DNA from: Flavobacterium potami
GTDB taxonomy: Bacteria > Bacteroidota > Bacteroidia > Flavobacteriales > Flavobacteriaceae
Assembly (NCBI RefSeq): GCF_020026915.1
Contig: NZ_JAINUY010000004.1
Coordinates: forward strand, 248,001-312,000
Length of the DNA: 64,000 nucleotides
Direction of reading: 5' to 3'
The position numbers and the translations under genes were made by a program. Positions 17,605-26,125 of this stretch are shown one piece after another. A model generated the notes under the pieces. That model had not been told where the DNA came from. It did not search any database and was given only the letters and a program-made list of their open reading frames with translations. Position 1 is the first letter of the stretch, and every line of letters starts with the position of its first letter.

Positions 17605-17695
17605 AGTTTTCAGTCGCAGTTTTCAGTCGCAGTTTTCAGTCGCAGTTTTCAGTCGCAGTTTTCAGTCGCAGTTTTCAGTCGCAGTTTTCAGTTAC
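17605..17695 (+). repeat. 13-bp tandem repeat, seven units
   Basis: The unit AGTTTTCAGTCGC is repeated six times exactly (17605-17682), and a seventh, slightly changed unit (AGTTTTCAGTTAC) follows. Confidence 0.95.
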
Positions 17696-17731
17696 AGTAA
17701 AACTGAAAACTGAAAACTGCGACTGTAAACT
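17668..17731. repeat. long hairpin at the 3' side of mnmG
   Basis: CAGTCGCAGTTTTCAGT at the end of the tandem array pairs with ACTGAAAACTGCGACTG (17709-17725), giving a 17-bp perfect stem. It lies a few bases after the mnmG stop and may act as its terminator or protect the RNA end. Confidence 0.6.
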
Positions 17732-17733
17732 TC

Positions 17734-19605
17734 CTATCTTCCCATATAAATCAAAAGTACAGAAATATCACTTGGTGATACTCCGCTGATTCTTGAAGCT
17801 TGCGAAATAGTTACAGGACGAATCTTGCTTAATTTCTGTTTTGCTTCAATAGACATTGATTTTATTTTGTTATAATCAAAATTGTCCGGAATTTTTACTT
17901 CTTCCAAACGATTTAATTTATCTGCATTGTTTCTTTCTTTTTCGATATATCCAGAATATTTTACCTGAATTACAGCTTGCTCTACAATTTCTTCGTCAAG
18001 TTGATTCTCTTCGACGTACGCTGAAACTTTTTCAAACTTCAACATGTCTTCCAATTCAATTTGCGGACGAGAGAAAATCTTGAACATTTTATCTCCTTGC
18101 GAAATTGGTGCAGATTCTTTTGCTTCCAAAATAGGATTTGTTTCTGCAACACTTACACTTGTTTCTTTGAAGAACGAAACCATCTTTTCAGATTCGTTCA
18201 ATTTTCTTTCCATTCTGCGTAAACGAGCTTCAGAAGCTAAACCAATTTCGTATGACATTGGAGTCAATCTGAAATCGGCATTATCTTGACGCAACAATGT
18301 TCTGTATTCTGCTCTTGATGTAAACATACGATATGGTTCTTCTGTCCCTTTCGTAATCAAGTCATCAATTAGAACTCCGATATACGCTTCGTCACGTTTT
18401 AAAATCAATGGATCTTTTTCGTGAACTTTCAAGTGTGCATTTATTCCGGCCATCAAACCTTGAGAAGCTGCTTCTTCATATCCTGTAGTTCCGTTAATCT
18501 GACCTGCGAAATACAATCCTTCAACCAACTTTGTTTCTAAAGTATGTTTCAATTGTGTTGGCGGAAAGAAATCATATTCTATAGCATAACCAGGTCTAAA
18601 GAATTTTACATTCTCAAAACCTGCTACCGAACGAAGCGCTTTAAATTGAATATCTTCTGGAAGAGAAGTTGAAAATCCGTTTACATAAACTTCGCATGTA
18701 TTCCATCCTTCTGGCTCCACAAATAATTGGTGACGCTCTTTATCTGCAAAACGATTTATTTTATCTTCAATCGACGGACAATATCTTGGCCCTAAACTTT
18801 TGATTCTTCCGTTGAACATTGGAGAACGATCAAAACCTTCTCTCAAAATATCATGAACATTCAACGACGTATACGTCATGTAACAAGAACCCTGATGCGT
18901 TAACGGAGAAGTCACATCTGAATAAGAAAACTTATCTGGTTTAGCATCTCCTTTTTCTTCGTTCATTTTAGAATAATCTAAAGAACGTCCATCTACTCGA
19001 GGTGGCGTTCCTGTTTTCATTCTTCCTGCTTCAAAACCTGCTTTGATTAAATCTTCGGTAATTCCAGTTGCAGCACTTTCTCCTGCTCTACCACCTCCGA
19101 ATTGTTTTTCTCCGATATGAATTAAACCATTCAAAAAAGTACCATTTGTCAAAACAACAGATTTGGAACGAATCTCCACACCAAGTGAAGTTCTAATTCC
19201 TTTTATCTTTCCGTTTTCAATAATTAACCCTTTTACCATTTCTTGGTAAAAATCTAAATTTGGAGTTCCTTCCAGCATCATTCTCCATTCTTCTGCGAAA
19301 CGCATTCTGTCACTTTGAACTCTCGGAGACCACATTGCAGGTCCTTTTGATTTGTTCAGCATTTTGAATTGGATTGCAGTCTTATCAGAAACGATTCCTG
19401 AATATCCTCCAAGCGCATCGATTTCACGAACGATCTGTCCTTTTGCAATTCCTCCCATCGCAGGATTGCAAGACATCTGTGCAATGTTTTGCAAACTCAT
19501 TGTAACCAATAAAGTTTTCGATCCCAAATTTGCAGCCGCAGCCGCAGCCTCAGAACCAGCATGGCCTGCACCCACCACAATTACATCATATTCTTCTAAA
19601 AACAT
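17734..19605 (-). CDS. mnmG: tRNA uridine-5-carboxymethylaminomethyl modification enzyme MnmG (GidA)
   Basis: With MnmE, this FAD- and folate-dependent enzyme makes the cmnm5 modification at wobble U34 of several tRNAs. The 623-aa protein has the N-terminal dinucleotide motif VVGAGHAGSEAA (residues 10-21), the family signatures MSCNPAMGGIAKG and GTPPRVDGRS, and the C-terminal MnmE/tRNA-binding helices (ASRISGVSPSDISVLLIYM). Length is normal. In many bacteria gidA lies near oriC and the parAB genes. Here parS-like sites lie directly upstream, but parA and parB are not in the window. Confidence 0.97.
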   Translation of the reverse strand: MFLEEYDVIVVGAGHAGSEAAAAAANLGSKTLLVTMSLQNIAQMSCNPAMGGIAKGQIVREIDALGGYSGIVSDKTAIQFKMLNKSKGPAMWSPRVQSDRMRFAEEWRMMLEGTPNLDFYQEMVKGLIIENGKIKGIRTSLGVEIRSKSVVLTNGTFLNGLIHIGEKQFGGGRAGESAATGITEDLIKAGFEAGRMKTGTPPRVDGRSLDYSKMNEEKGDAKPDKFSYSDVTSPLTHQGSCYMTYTSLNVHDILREGFDRSPMFNGRIKSLGPRYCPSIEDKINRFADKERHQLFVEPEGWNTCEVYVNGFSTSLPEDIQFKALRSVAGFENVKFFRPGYAIEYDFFPPTQLKHTLETKLVEGLYFAGQINGTTGYEEAASQGLMAGINAHLKVHEKDPLILKRDEAYIGVLIDDLITKGTEEPYRMFTSRAEYRTLLRQDNADFRLTPMSYEIGLASEARLRRMERKLNESEKMVSFFKETSVSVAETNPILEAKESAPISQGDKMFKIFSRPQIELEDMLKFEKVSAYVEENQLDEEIVEQAVIQVKYSGYIEKERNNADKLNRLEEVKIPDNFDYNKIKSMSIEAKQKLSKIRPVTISQASRISGVSPSDISVLLIYMGR

Positions 19606-19667
19606 TTTGTTTTATTATTCTCCAAAAACCGCTGACGCGGTTTCTAGAATTACATTTATAACTTTCT

Positions 19668-19683
19668 TGTTCCACGTGGAACG
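19668..19683. other. parS-like site 1 of the cluster
   Basis: TGTTCCACGTGGAACG, one mismatch (last base) from TGTTNCACGTGNAACA. It lies in the upstream region of mnmG, 63 bp from its ATG. Confidence 0.8.
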
Positions 19684-19732
19684 CATATTCTTTTTGTTTC
19701 AGGTTTGAGGTTTCATGTTTCAAGTTCAAACT

Positions 19733-19886
19733 GGAATCTTCAAATTGGAATCTTCAAATTGGAATCTTCAAATTGGAATCTTCAAATTGGAATCTTCAAA
19801 TTGGAATCTTCAAATTGGAATCTTCAAATTGGAATCTTCAAATTGGAATCTTCAAATTGGGATCTTCAAATTGGAATCTTCAAATC
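19733..19886 (+). repeat. 14-bp tandem repeat A, eleven units
   Basis: The unit GGAATCTTCAAATT is repeated eleven times in exact 14-bp register; unit 10 has one G for A and the last unit ends CAAATC. Because 14 is not a multiple of three, it produces false open frames with a 14-residue period. It lies between parS-like sites 1 and 2. Confidence 0.95.
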
Positions 19887-19903
19887 AAATCTTCAGATCG
19901 AAA

Positions 19904-19919
19904 TGTTTCACGTGAAACA
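19904..19919. other. parS-like site 2, perfect palindrome
   Basis: TGTTTCACGTGAAACA is the perfect 16-bp palindrome regarded as the near-universal chromosomal ParB binding site. Confidence 0.92.
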
Positions 19920-19954
19920 TTTTAAACTTCCATTCTAAACTTCTATTCTAAATT

Positions 19955-20090
19955 CTCAAATCAGAACTCTCAAATCAGAACTCTCAAATCAGAACTCTCA
20001 AATCAGAACTCTCAAATCAGAACTCTCAAATCAGAACTCTCAAATCAGAACTCTCAAATCAGAACTCTCAAATCAGAACTCTCAAATTTA
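19955..20090 (+). repeat. 14-bp tandem repeat B, nine units plus a partial one
   Basis: CTCAAATCAGAACT is repeated nine times exactly (19955-20080), followed by a partial, diverged unit. It shares the 14-bp period of repeat A but not its sequence. It lies between parS-like sites 2 and 3. Confidence 0.95.
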
Positions 20091-20102
20091 AACTCAAACT
20101 CA

Positions 20103-20118
20103 TGTTCCACGTGGAACG
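20103..20118. other. parS-like site 3
   Basis: TGTTCCACGTGGAACG, one mismatch at the last base. Confidence 0.8.
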
Positions 20119-20157
20119 TTCTAAAATATCATTCTTCAAAATATCAATTTCAAAAAT

Positions 20158-20173
20158 CGTTCCACGTGAAACA
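20158..20173. other. parS-like site 4
   Basis: CGTTCCACGTGAAACA, one mismatch at the first base. Confidence 0.8.
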
Positions 20174-20209
20174 TTACTTATTTTTCTTTAAAATTCAAAC
20201 CTAAAAAAT

Positions 20210-20225
20210 CGTTCCACGTGGAACG
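20210..20225. other. parS-like site 5
   Basis: CGTTCCACGTGGAACG, a perfect palindrome whose two outermost bases differ from the consensus. Confidence 0.75.
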
Positions 20226-20256
20226 ATTTAATCTTTCATCCGAATTCGTTATAAAA

Positions 20257-20272
20257 CGTTCCACGTGGAACG
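20257..20272. other. parS-like site 6
   Basis: CGTTCCACGTGGAACG, identical to site 5 and 47 bp from it. Confidence 0.75.
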
Positions 20273-20301
20273 TTATTATTTAACCTTAAACTTTCTAAGT
20301 A

Positions 20302-20317
20302 TGTTTCACGTGGAACG
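20302..20317. other. parS-like site 7
   Basis: TGTTTCACGTGGAACG, one mismatch at the last base; 45 bp from site 6. Confidence 0.8.
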
Positions 20318-20340
20318 TTATAAAAATTCAAAATCTAAAA

Positions 20341-20356
20341 CGTTTCACGTGGAACA
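20341..20356. other. parS-like site 8
   Basis: CGTTTCACGTGGAACA, one mismatch at the first base; identical to the outlier at 17584. Confidence 0.8.
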
Positions 20357-20383
20357 CACACTTATTTTATAAAAGAAGTTTAA

Positions 20384-20803
20384 TTACTGTTCCACGTGAA
20401 ACATCTTCATCTTTTCTTCTTCTTTTGCTCTCATTAATTGAGCGTCTTCATCTGTCTTATCCTTGTATCCACAGTAGTGTAGAATACCATGAGACAGTAC
20501 TCTTTTAAGTTCTTCTGCAAATGAAACATTGAAGTCTTTTGCATTGTCTGCAACACGTTCTACAGAAACAAAAATATCTCCATTCAACTCGTTACCAACA
20601 GTATAATCAAAACTGATAATATCTGTAAGTGTATCGTGATCTAGATATTCAACATTGATCTTATGTAGATATTCATCATCACAAAATATATAGTTGATTT
20701 CTCCTTCACTCTTCTTTTCAGAAACAATAACAGCACTTAGCCAATCGCTAAAAGCCTGCTCGTCTCCTAAAGTAAAATCTGTTTCGTAATTAAAATTTAT
20801 CAT
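20384..20803 (-). CDS. ybeY: endoribonuclease YbeY (rRNA maturation factor)
   Basis: YbeY is a metal-dependent RNase needed for 16S rRNA 3' maturation and ribosome quality control. The 139-aa protein has the family core LSHGILHYCGY with His105 and His109. The third canonical His (ten residues after the first) is Asp115 (GYKDKTDED), which may still bind metal; I believe this is common in Bacteroidetes. Its start overlaps the DUF4175 stop by four bases (ATGA), so translation is probably coupled. The last six residues, MFHVEQ, are encoded by a parS-like site. Confidence 0.93.
   Translation of the reverse strand: MINFNYETDFTLGDEQAFSDWLSAVIVSEKKSEGEINYIFCDDEYLHKINVEYLDHDTLTDIISFDYTVGNELNGDIFVSVERVADNAKDFNVSFAEELKRVLSHGILHYCGYKDKTDEDAQLMRAKEEEKMKMFHVEQ
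20388..20403. other. parS-like site 9, inside the 3' end of ybeY
   Basis: TGTTCCACGTGAAACA matches the consensus fully. Read on the reverse strand it encodes the final residues M-F-H-V-E-Q of YbeY. Confidence 0.85.
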
Positions 20804-23800
20804 TTTGTATTAAAGTATTCTTGAACTTTTTGATTAAAATTCGAGCGCAAAGGTAGTGATTGTCTGTTTAATATCTCTACACTGTTTAAATAATCCAATA
20901 GTGAACTAGGTAAAGCATTCGAACGATTTGTAAATTCAGCCTTATTTGTTTCAGATTGTCTTTGTGTATCTTGCCCTTGTTGCTGAACTGCGTTGTTCAA
21001 TTTCCATAATTCTTGCTGGATATTTAGTATACGTTGCAAGTTCTCATTTTTAAAACCTTTATTTAAAATCTGCTTTTCAGATTGCTTCATTTGATCTATT
21101 ATAGATTTACCTTGAGAGTCCAAACCTTTCTTTGCTAATTCTTTTTGCAATGCTTCTCTCAGTTTAACTTGCTCTTTGTAAATCTCCATGATAGCTTCTG
21201 CATCTCCTTCTCCATCTTCACCTTCATTACCGTTCTTTTCTCCTTTACCATTCTTACCATCTTTACCAAAACCTTTATCTCCACTTTTGTTTCCTTGTCC
21301 TTCTTTCCCCTGACCGTCTTTCCCTTGACCACTTTGTCCTTGTCCAGACTTTCCATCTTTTCCTTCACCTGGTTTATCACCCTGCTGTTGTCCAGATTTC
21401 ATTCCGTCTTTCATCTTATCGGCAAGACCTTTTTGTTTCTGAATAATATCTGGCAATTGCATTCCTTGTCCGTCTCCCGGTTTTGGTTTTCCTGCTCCTG
21501 GTTTAGCCATTGACATCTGCATATTATTTAATAAATCACTTAAGAAATCGGCTAACTTATTAGCAGATGAAACTGCATATTGTTGGTGTGAAACTCCTCT
21601 AGGAATCTGAACATCGGTTAAGGTTTCAATTGCCTTGTCCATGTTGTATTGCACATTTCCAATTTCTTTAGTTACGTCTTCTGCTACCTTTGGGTTACGT
21701 AATGAAAGGGCAAACAAACTATCATCAACATGTCTGAACTGTTGTTTCAAATTCTGCTGAATCTTGATATTCTTTGTAAAGGTTGACGAACCCAATTTCA
21801 TTGCTTTAAACTGTTTCATCACATCTTCTTGTGATAAAGAATAAGCTAGAAGATTATCAAGAATCTGACGAAGCATGGCAACATCTTCTTCTAATTGTTC
21901 TTGTTCCCCACCTTCCATTTCGCTCTGCATTTCCTGAGCCATGTTTTTCATTTTCTTAGCCGCACTCTTCTGTTTTGGCTTAGCTCCAGAAGTATTCTTT
22001 TTACTTAATTCTTCAGAAGCTTTGTTCAGATCATTGTCTACATCTTTCTCTTTAGAAGCATCTGATGGAATATCAAGAGGTTTCTTTAAAGTCTTATTCT
22101 CCTCTTTCAAATCTTTTAAATCTTCCTGAATCTTATCAAAAGATTTATTGATTTCATCTTGCTTCTCTTTAGTGTTTTCTTTTTCTTTATTTGATAACTG
22201 TTCCTGTTGTTCTGACAGTTTATTTAATTTCTCAGCAACTTGTTCTGCTTTCTTTGAAACATAAAAACGCTTGGTTAACTCCACCAATTGTTCTAAATTA
22301 CGAGATTGGTTTTTACTGATTTGTTTGAACTTTTCCATTTTATCAAACAGTTCTTCGCTGTTTAATTTATCATTCAAGTTCTTTAATTCGTCTAATAATT
22401 TCTGATTCTTTTCTAAATCTTTCTGTGCATTATCTAAACGCTTTTGTAAATCTTCAGCCGTTTTATCTTTCTTATCGTCTTTAAACTTATCTAGATTCTG
22501 ATTCATTTTTTCAGAGAACTGCTTCATCATTTCGTCTTGTTGTTTCTGACGTTTGATGAAATCACTAATCTTCTGCTGATCTTTAAACTCTAAATTGTCT
22601 TTTTCTTTTCCTGTATTTTGAAGCTTATCCATTTCAGAAATCTGCTTCGTTTGGTTCTTCAAAGATTTAGATAAACTATTGATATTATTATTTTGCTGTT
22701 GTAATTCTTGATCTTGAATTTCATCTGTCGTAGCTACACGATCTGAAAACGTAGAAGACTTTGTACTCTTAAATCCGTGTGGTGCATCGTTATCAAAAAC
22801 TTCAAAATAGTATTCGTATGAAACACCTTCTTCAACTGGAAGGTTACTTGGAAAATTAAAAACGAATTGATCAAATACTCCAGCCTTCACAGGAATGTTT
22901 CCACGCTTAGCAGATTGTGGTTTGTTACGTTCGTAGTATACAATTTGAAGTTTCGAAAGTCCGTTGTCATCACCTAATCTTCCTAAAATATAGTTCTTAT
23001 CTAGCTTTAAACTATCTGGTGCAGGCCCTACATTGATGGTTGGATACTGATCTTTTATGACAGACAGCTGATAGTCTAATTTTTCGTAGTTTTTAACCTT
23101 ATCGTTTGACGTAAGAATTTGATATTCTGTATTTTGACTAATATTTTTAGCCAATTTAAACTCATTTTCTACCTTATTAAACTTGAATACCTCATTATCT
23201 CTTTTCCATGTTACCTCTTGGGTAGATTTGGTATTCATTTTCCAAGTTACGGTTGTGCCTTCAGGTACAATTGCGTTTCCAGTTCCTTGAATTATTTCTG
23301 ATTTTTTCTTTAAATAAGAAGGAAAATTCAAAACCATTTCGAAGTTTGCAATTGACGGAACAGTGATAACTTTCAAATCATATTCTTCTGAAAGAACTGA
23401 ATTTCCTTCAAAAGAAAAACGAATATCTTCTGCTGGTTTCTCCACTTTAAATTCAAACTTTCCAGGTTGAGAAGATTCCATAAAATAACTTTCGTTACCA
23501 ATATGAATCATCACATTTTCTGGAACTACGTTTCCAACAGATTCCATTTTGATTACGAAATCTTTGTTTTGCTCTGCCTGCAAATTATAATTCAGAACAA
23601 CAAATTTGAAAGGAGCTGGTGGTAAAAATGCAGAATTAAAATGCACTACTCTATTCAAACTTTGAGAAATTACATTACTATTTCCAGAAATATAAAACAC
23701 TGCAAAAAGCAAAATTGGAACTAAAGCTAATGGCAAATATTTTTTGTTTGCTTTAAAATTGATTGCATTTCCAAATGGAATTGGTTGCAATGAATTTGCC

Positions 23801-24198
23801 TTTTGTTCTATTGAAGCCAAAACTAATTCTGAATTTTCAGCATTATTTTCTGAAGACAATTGTAAAAAGTTCGTCAGCTTATCGCTCACTTCTGTGAAAT
23901 GATTTCCGATAATTTTTGAAGCTTGAGAATAATCAATTCCTTTTTGAAGTTTAAATAATTTGAATAATGGAAACAGAATTAAACGAACCAAAAGGAAAAC
24001 TTCAACAGCAATAAAAATCCAAAAAAGAAAAGTTCTTCCTAATGGTTTTAACCAAAGAAAGTATTCCACAAAAAGCGTAAACAAAAAATATAATAAACCA
24101 AAACCGGTAAAAAGTAAGATCCCTTTTATCAATTCGTTGGTATAATATTTCTTAATGAAAGCCTCGAGCTTTTGATATATTGCAGATGATGTCTTCAA
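20800..24198 (-). CDS. large DUF4175-family membrane protein (1132 aa)
   Basis: The N-terminus has two membrane helices (about residues 23-48 and 55-80) and a third near 152-170. Beta-rich extracytoplasmic domains follow (about 180-480), then a long charged coiled coil (about 495-720), a helical region and a Gly/Lys/Gln-rich segment (about 905-995). This architecture matches DUF4175 proteins of Bacteroidetes, whose function is unknown. The length and coiled coil suggest a structural or envelope-spanning role. It is upstream of ybeY with an ATGA overlap. Confidence 0.82.
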   Translation of the reverse strand: MKTSSAIYQKLEAFIKKYYTNELIKGILLFTGFGLLYFLFTLFVEYFLWLKPLGRTFLFWIFIAVEVFLLVRLILFPLFKLFKLQKGIDYSQASKIIGNHFTEVSDKLTNFLQLSSENNAENSELVLASIEQKANSLQPIPFGNAINFKANKKYLPLALVPILLFAVFYISGNSNVISQSLNRVVHFNSAFLPPAPFKFVVLNYNLQAEQNKDFVIKMESVGNVVPENVMIHIGNESYFMESSQPGKFEFKVEKPAEDIRFSFEGNSVLSEEYDLKVITVPSIANFEMVLNFPSYLKKKSEIIQGTGNAIVPEGTTVTWKMNTKSTQEVTWKRDNEVFKFNKVENEFKLAKNISQNTEYQILTSNDKVKNYEKLDYQLSVIKDQYPTINVGPAPDSLKLDKNYILGRLGDDNGLSKLQIVYYERNKPQSAKRGNIPVKAGVFDQFVFNFPSNLPVEEGVSYEYYFEVFDNDAPHGFKSTKSSTFSDRVATTDEIQDQELQQQNNNINSLSKSLKNQTKQISEMDKLQNTGKEKDNLEFKDQQKISDFIKRQKQQDEMMKQFSEKMNQNLDKFKDDKKDKTAEDLQKRLDNAQKDLEKNQKLLDELKNLNDKLNSEELFDKMEKFKQISKNQSRNLEQLVELTKRFYVSKKAEQVAEKLNKLSEQQEQLSNKEKENTKEKQDEINKSFDKIQEDLKDLKEENKTLKKPLDIPSDASKEKDVDNDLNKASEELSKKNTSGAKPKQKSAAKKMKNMAQEMQSEMEGGEQEQLEEDVAMLRQILDNLLAYSLSQEDVMKQFKAMKLGSSTFTKNIKIQQNLKQQFRHVDDSLFALSLRNPKVAEDVTKEIGNVQYNMDKAIETLTDVQIPRGVSHQQYAVSSANKLADFLSDLLNNMQMSMAKPGAGKPKPGDGQGMQLPDIIQKQKGLADKMKDGMKSGQQQGDKPGEGKDGKSGQGQSGQGKDGQGKEGQGNKSGDKGFGKDGKNGKGEKNGNEGEDGEGDAEAIMEIYKEQVKLREALQKELAKKGLDSQGKSIIDQMKQSEKQILNKGFKNENLQRILNIQQELWKLNNAVQQQGQDTQRQSETNKAEFTNRSNALPSSLLDYLNSVEILNRQSLPLRSNFNQKVQEYFNTK

Positions 24199-24235
24199 AA
24201 TAAATCTCTTTTAATTATAACCTATAAAAGTAGTA

Positions 24236-24330
24236 ATTATTAATTAGATAATATTCAATTAGAAAATTAGTCAATTAAGCTTAACACAAGAAATTATCTA
24301 ATTTTCTCATTACTTAATTTTCTAATTCAG
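24236..24330. repeat. short inverted/direct repeats upstream of gltX
   Basis: Variants of AATTAGAAAATTAG and its complement CTAATTTTCTAATT occur around 24258-24271 and 24294-24329. They can form a hairpin between the divergent DUF4175 and gltX genes. Similar motifs are dispersed in Flavobacterium. Confidence 0.5.
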
Positions 24331-24335
24331 AGTCG

Positions 24336-24343
24336 TATCTTTG
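24336..24343 (+). promoter_or_regulatory. -7 box of the gltX promoter
   Basis: TATCTTTG matches TAnnTTTG and lies 17 bases before the ATG. No clear TTTG is found at the expected -33 distance. Confidence 0.5.
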
Positions 24344-24360
24344 CATCAAAATTTAAACAA

Positions 24361-25866
24361 ATGTCAAAGCAAGTTCGTGTGCGTTTTGCACCAAGTCCGA
24401 CTGGACCATTACATATTGGCGGAGTTCGTACTGCCCTATTTAATTATTTATTTGCAAAGAAACATAACGGAGTTTTTTATCTGAGAATTGAAGATACAGA
24501 TCAGACTCGTTTTGTTCCTGGTGCAGAGGCTTACATTATGGAAGCTCTTGAATGGTTAGGAATTGCTCCTGAAGAAACTGTTGGAAAAAATGAAAAATTT
24601 GGTCCATACAGACAAAGCGAACGTAAAGATCTTTACCAACAATATGCCGATCAATTAATAAATTCTGGTTGGGCGTATTATGCTTTTGATACTCCAGAAG
24701 CTTTAGATGCACATAGAAAACAACACGAAGCTGAAGGAAAAACATTTATTTACAATCATCACAATCGTGAAAAATTAGATACTTCTTTAGTAATTTCTGC
24801 TGAAGAAACTGCGAAGAGAATTGCAAATGGAGAACATTATGTGATCCGTTTTAAAACTCCGGTTGATGAAACTTTACATTTGAAAGATATCATTCGTGGT
24901 GATGTTAAGTTTGAAACCAATCTTTTGGATGATAAAGTTTTGTTTAAAAGTGACGGAATGCCAACATATCATTTAGCCAATATTGTTGATGATCATTTGA
25001 TGGAAACTTCACATGTAATTCGTGGAGAAGAATGGTTACCATCTATGCCACTTCACGTTTTATTATATAGAGCATTTGGTTGGGACGCTCCAGAATTTGC
25101 TCATTTACCTTTGATTTTGAAACCAGTTGGAAATGGTAAATTATCAAAAAGAGATGGAGACAAAATGGGATTCCCAGTATTTCCTTTAGAATGGAAAACA
25201 GAAGAAGGTGTTTCATCAGGTTACAGAGAAAAAGGATTTTTCCCTGAAGCTGTTGTAAACTTCCTTGCTTTACTTGGATGGAATGATGGAACTGACAAAG
25301 AAATATATTCTCTAGAAGAATTGGCTGCATCTTTTGACTTGAACAGAGTTCATAAAGCTGGAGCTAAATTTGATCCTGAGAAAAACAAATGGTTCAATCA
25401 CCAATATTTAGTAAAACAAAATGATTCAGATTTAGCAAAAACCTTCTCTCCTATTTTAGTAGAAAAAGGCTTCTCAACTCCGCTCGAAGTGACAACTAGA
25501 ATTGTATCACTAATTAAAGAAAGAGCCAATTTCGTTTCTGATTTTTGGGAATTAACAGATTTCTTTTTCCAAGCACCAACATCTTATGATGAGAAAGCAA
25601 GCAAAAATTGGAAAGAAGAAACTCCAGCTTTAATGCAAGAATTGATTTCTGTTTTAGAAAATATCGAAGATTTTACATCAGCAAATATTGAAACAATTGT
25701 AAAAGATTGGTTGACTAAAAACGAAATTGGAATGGGTAAAGTTATGCAACCTTTCCGTCTTAGTTTAGTTGGAGCTTTAAAAGGTCCCCACCTATTTGAT
25801 ATTGTAGAAATTGTTGGAAAAGAAGAAACTATTTCTAGAATTCAGAAAGCAATTTCAACATTATAA
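24361..25866 (+). CDS. gltX: glutamate--tRNA ligase
   Basis: This class I synthetase charges tRNA-Glu. The 501-aa protein has the ATP-binding HIGH-type motif PSPTGPLHIGG (residues 11-21) and the KLSKRDGDK motif (260-268), followed by the helical anticodon-binding region. Because a separate GlnRS is encoded at 29924-32041, this enzyme is expected to be discriminating. Length and start are typical. It is a single-gene unit with an inverted repeat and a terminator downstream. Confidence 0.97.
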   Translation: MSKQVRVRFAPSPTGPLHIGGVRTALFNYLFAKKHNGVFYLRIEDTDQTRFVPGAEAYIMEALEWLGIAPEETVGKNEKFGPYRQSERKDLYQQYADQLINSGWAYYAFDTPEALDAHRKQHEAEGKTFIYNHHNREKLDTSLVISAEETAKRIANGEHYVIRFKTPVDETLHLKDIIRGDVKFETNLLDDKVLFKSDGMPTYHLANIVDDHLMETSHVIRGEEWLPSMPLHVLLYRAFGWDAPEFAHLPLILKPVGNGKLSKRDGDKMGFPVFPLEWKTEEGVSSGYREKGFFPEAVVNFLALLGWNDGTDKEIYSLEELAASFDLNRVHKAGAKFDPEKNKWFNHQYLVKQNDSDLAKTFSPILVEKGFSTPLEVTTRIVSLIKERANFVSDFWELTDFFFQAPTSYDEKASKNWKEETPALMQELISVLENIEDFTSANIETIVKDWLTKNEIGMGKVMQPFRLSLVGALKGPHLFDIVEIVGKEETISRIQKAISTL

Positions 25867-25879
25867 AATAATTTAATTT

Positions 25880-26002
25880 ACCATTAAGGCATTAAGAAAA
25901 TTAAGCTCAACAAAATGGTAAAAAAATAAGTTTTTAAGTTCATAAAGCTTAGCTTAATTATCTTGCCAAAGCTTGACTTAATTTACTTAATGCCTTAATG
26001 GT
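25880..26002. repeat. inverted repeat element with 17-bp arms
   Basis: ACCATTAAGGCATTAAG (25880-25896) and its exact complement CTTAATGCCTTAATGGT (25986-26002) enclose about 90 bp that also contain smaller AAGCTTAGC/CAAAGCTTG-like repeats. This looks like a non-coding dispersed element. Confidence 0.75.
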
Positions 26003-26012
26003 TCAAAAAAAC

Positions 26013-26056
26013 GAAACGCTAAGTAACATCATTAAAATGTTCTTAGCGTTTTTTTA
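26013..26056 (+). terminator. terminator downstream of gltX
   Basis: AAACGCTAAG pairs with CTTAGCGTTT across an 18-base loop, followed by TTTTT. Confidence 0.75.
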
Positions 26057-26125
26057 ATGTTTGATAATTTTAATTTAGAAGAATTTTCGTAATTTACCAG
26101 AATCATAAATATAAATTAAATAACC

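Noticed and set aside
17605..17695. Possible CRISPR array
   Set aside because: The units are 13 bp and directly joined without spacers, and no cas gene is near.
19705..19938. Long open frames with a 14-residue repeat (NWNLQIGIFKLESS)
   Set aside because: They result from a 14-bp tandem repeat that stays open in several frames; there is no start signal or family likeness.
19668..20403. Origin of replication with DnaA boxes
   Set aside because: The repeated motif is the CACGTG palindrome, not TTATCCACA, and no dnaA or dnaN is nearby.
21159..21513. Frames on both strands in the Gly/Lys-rich part of the DUF4175 gene
   Set aside because: They are side products of biased coding sequence; the main frame is continuous over 1132 codons.
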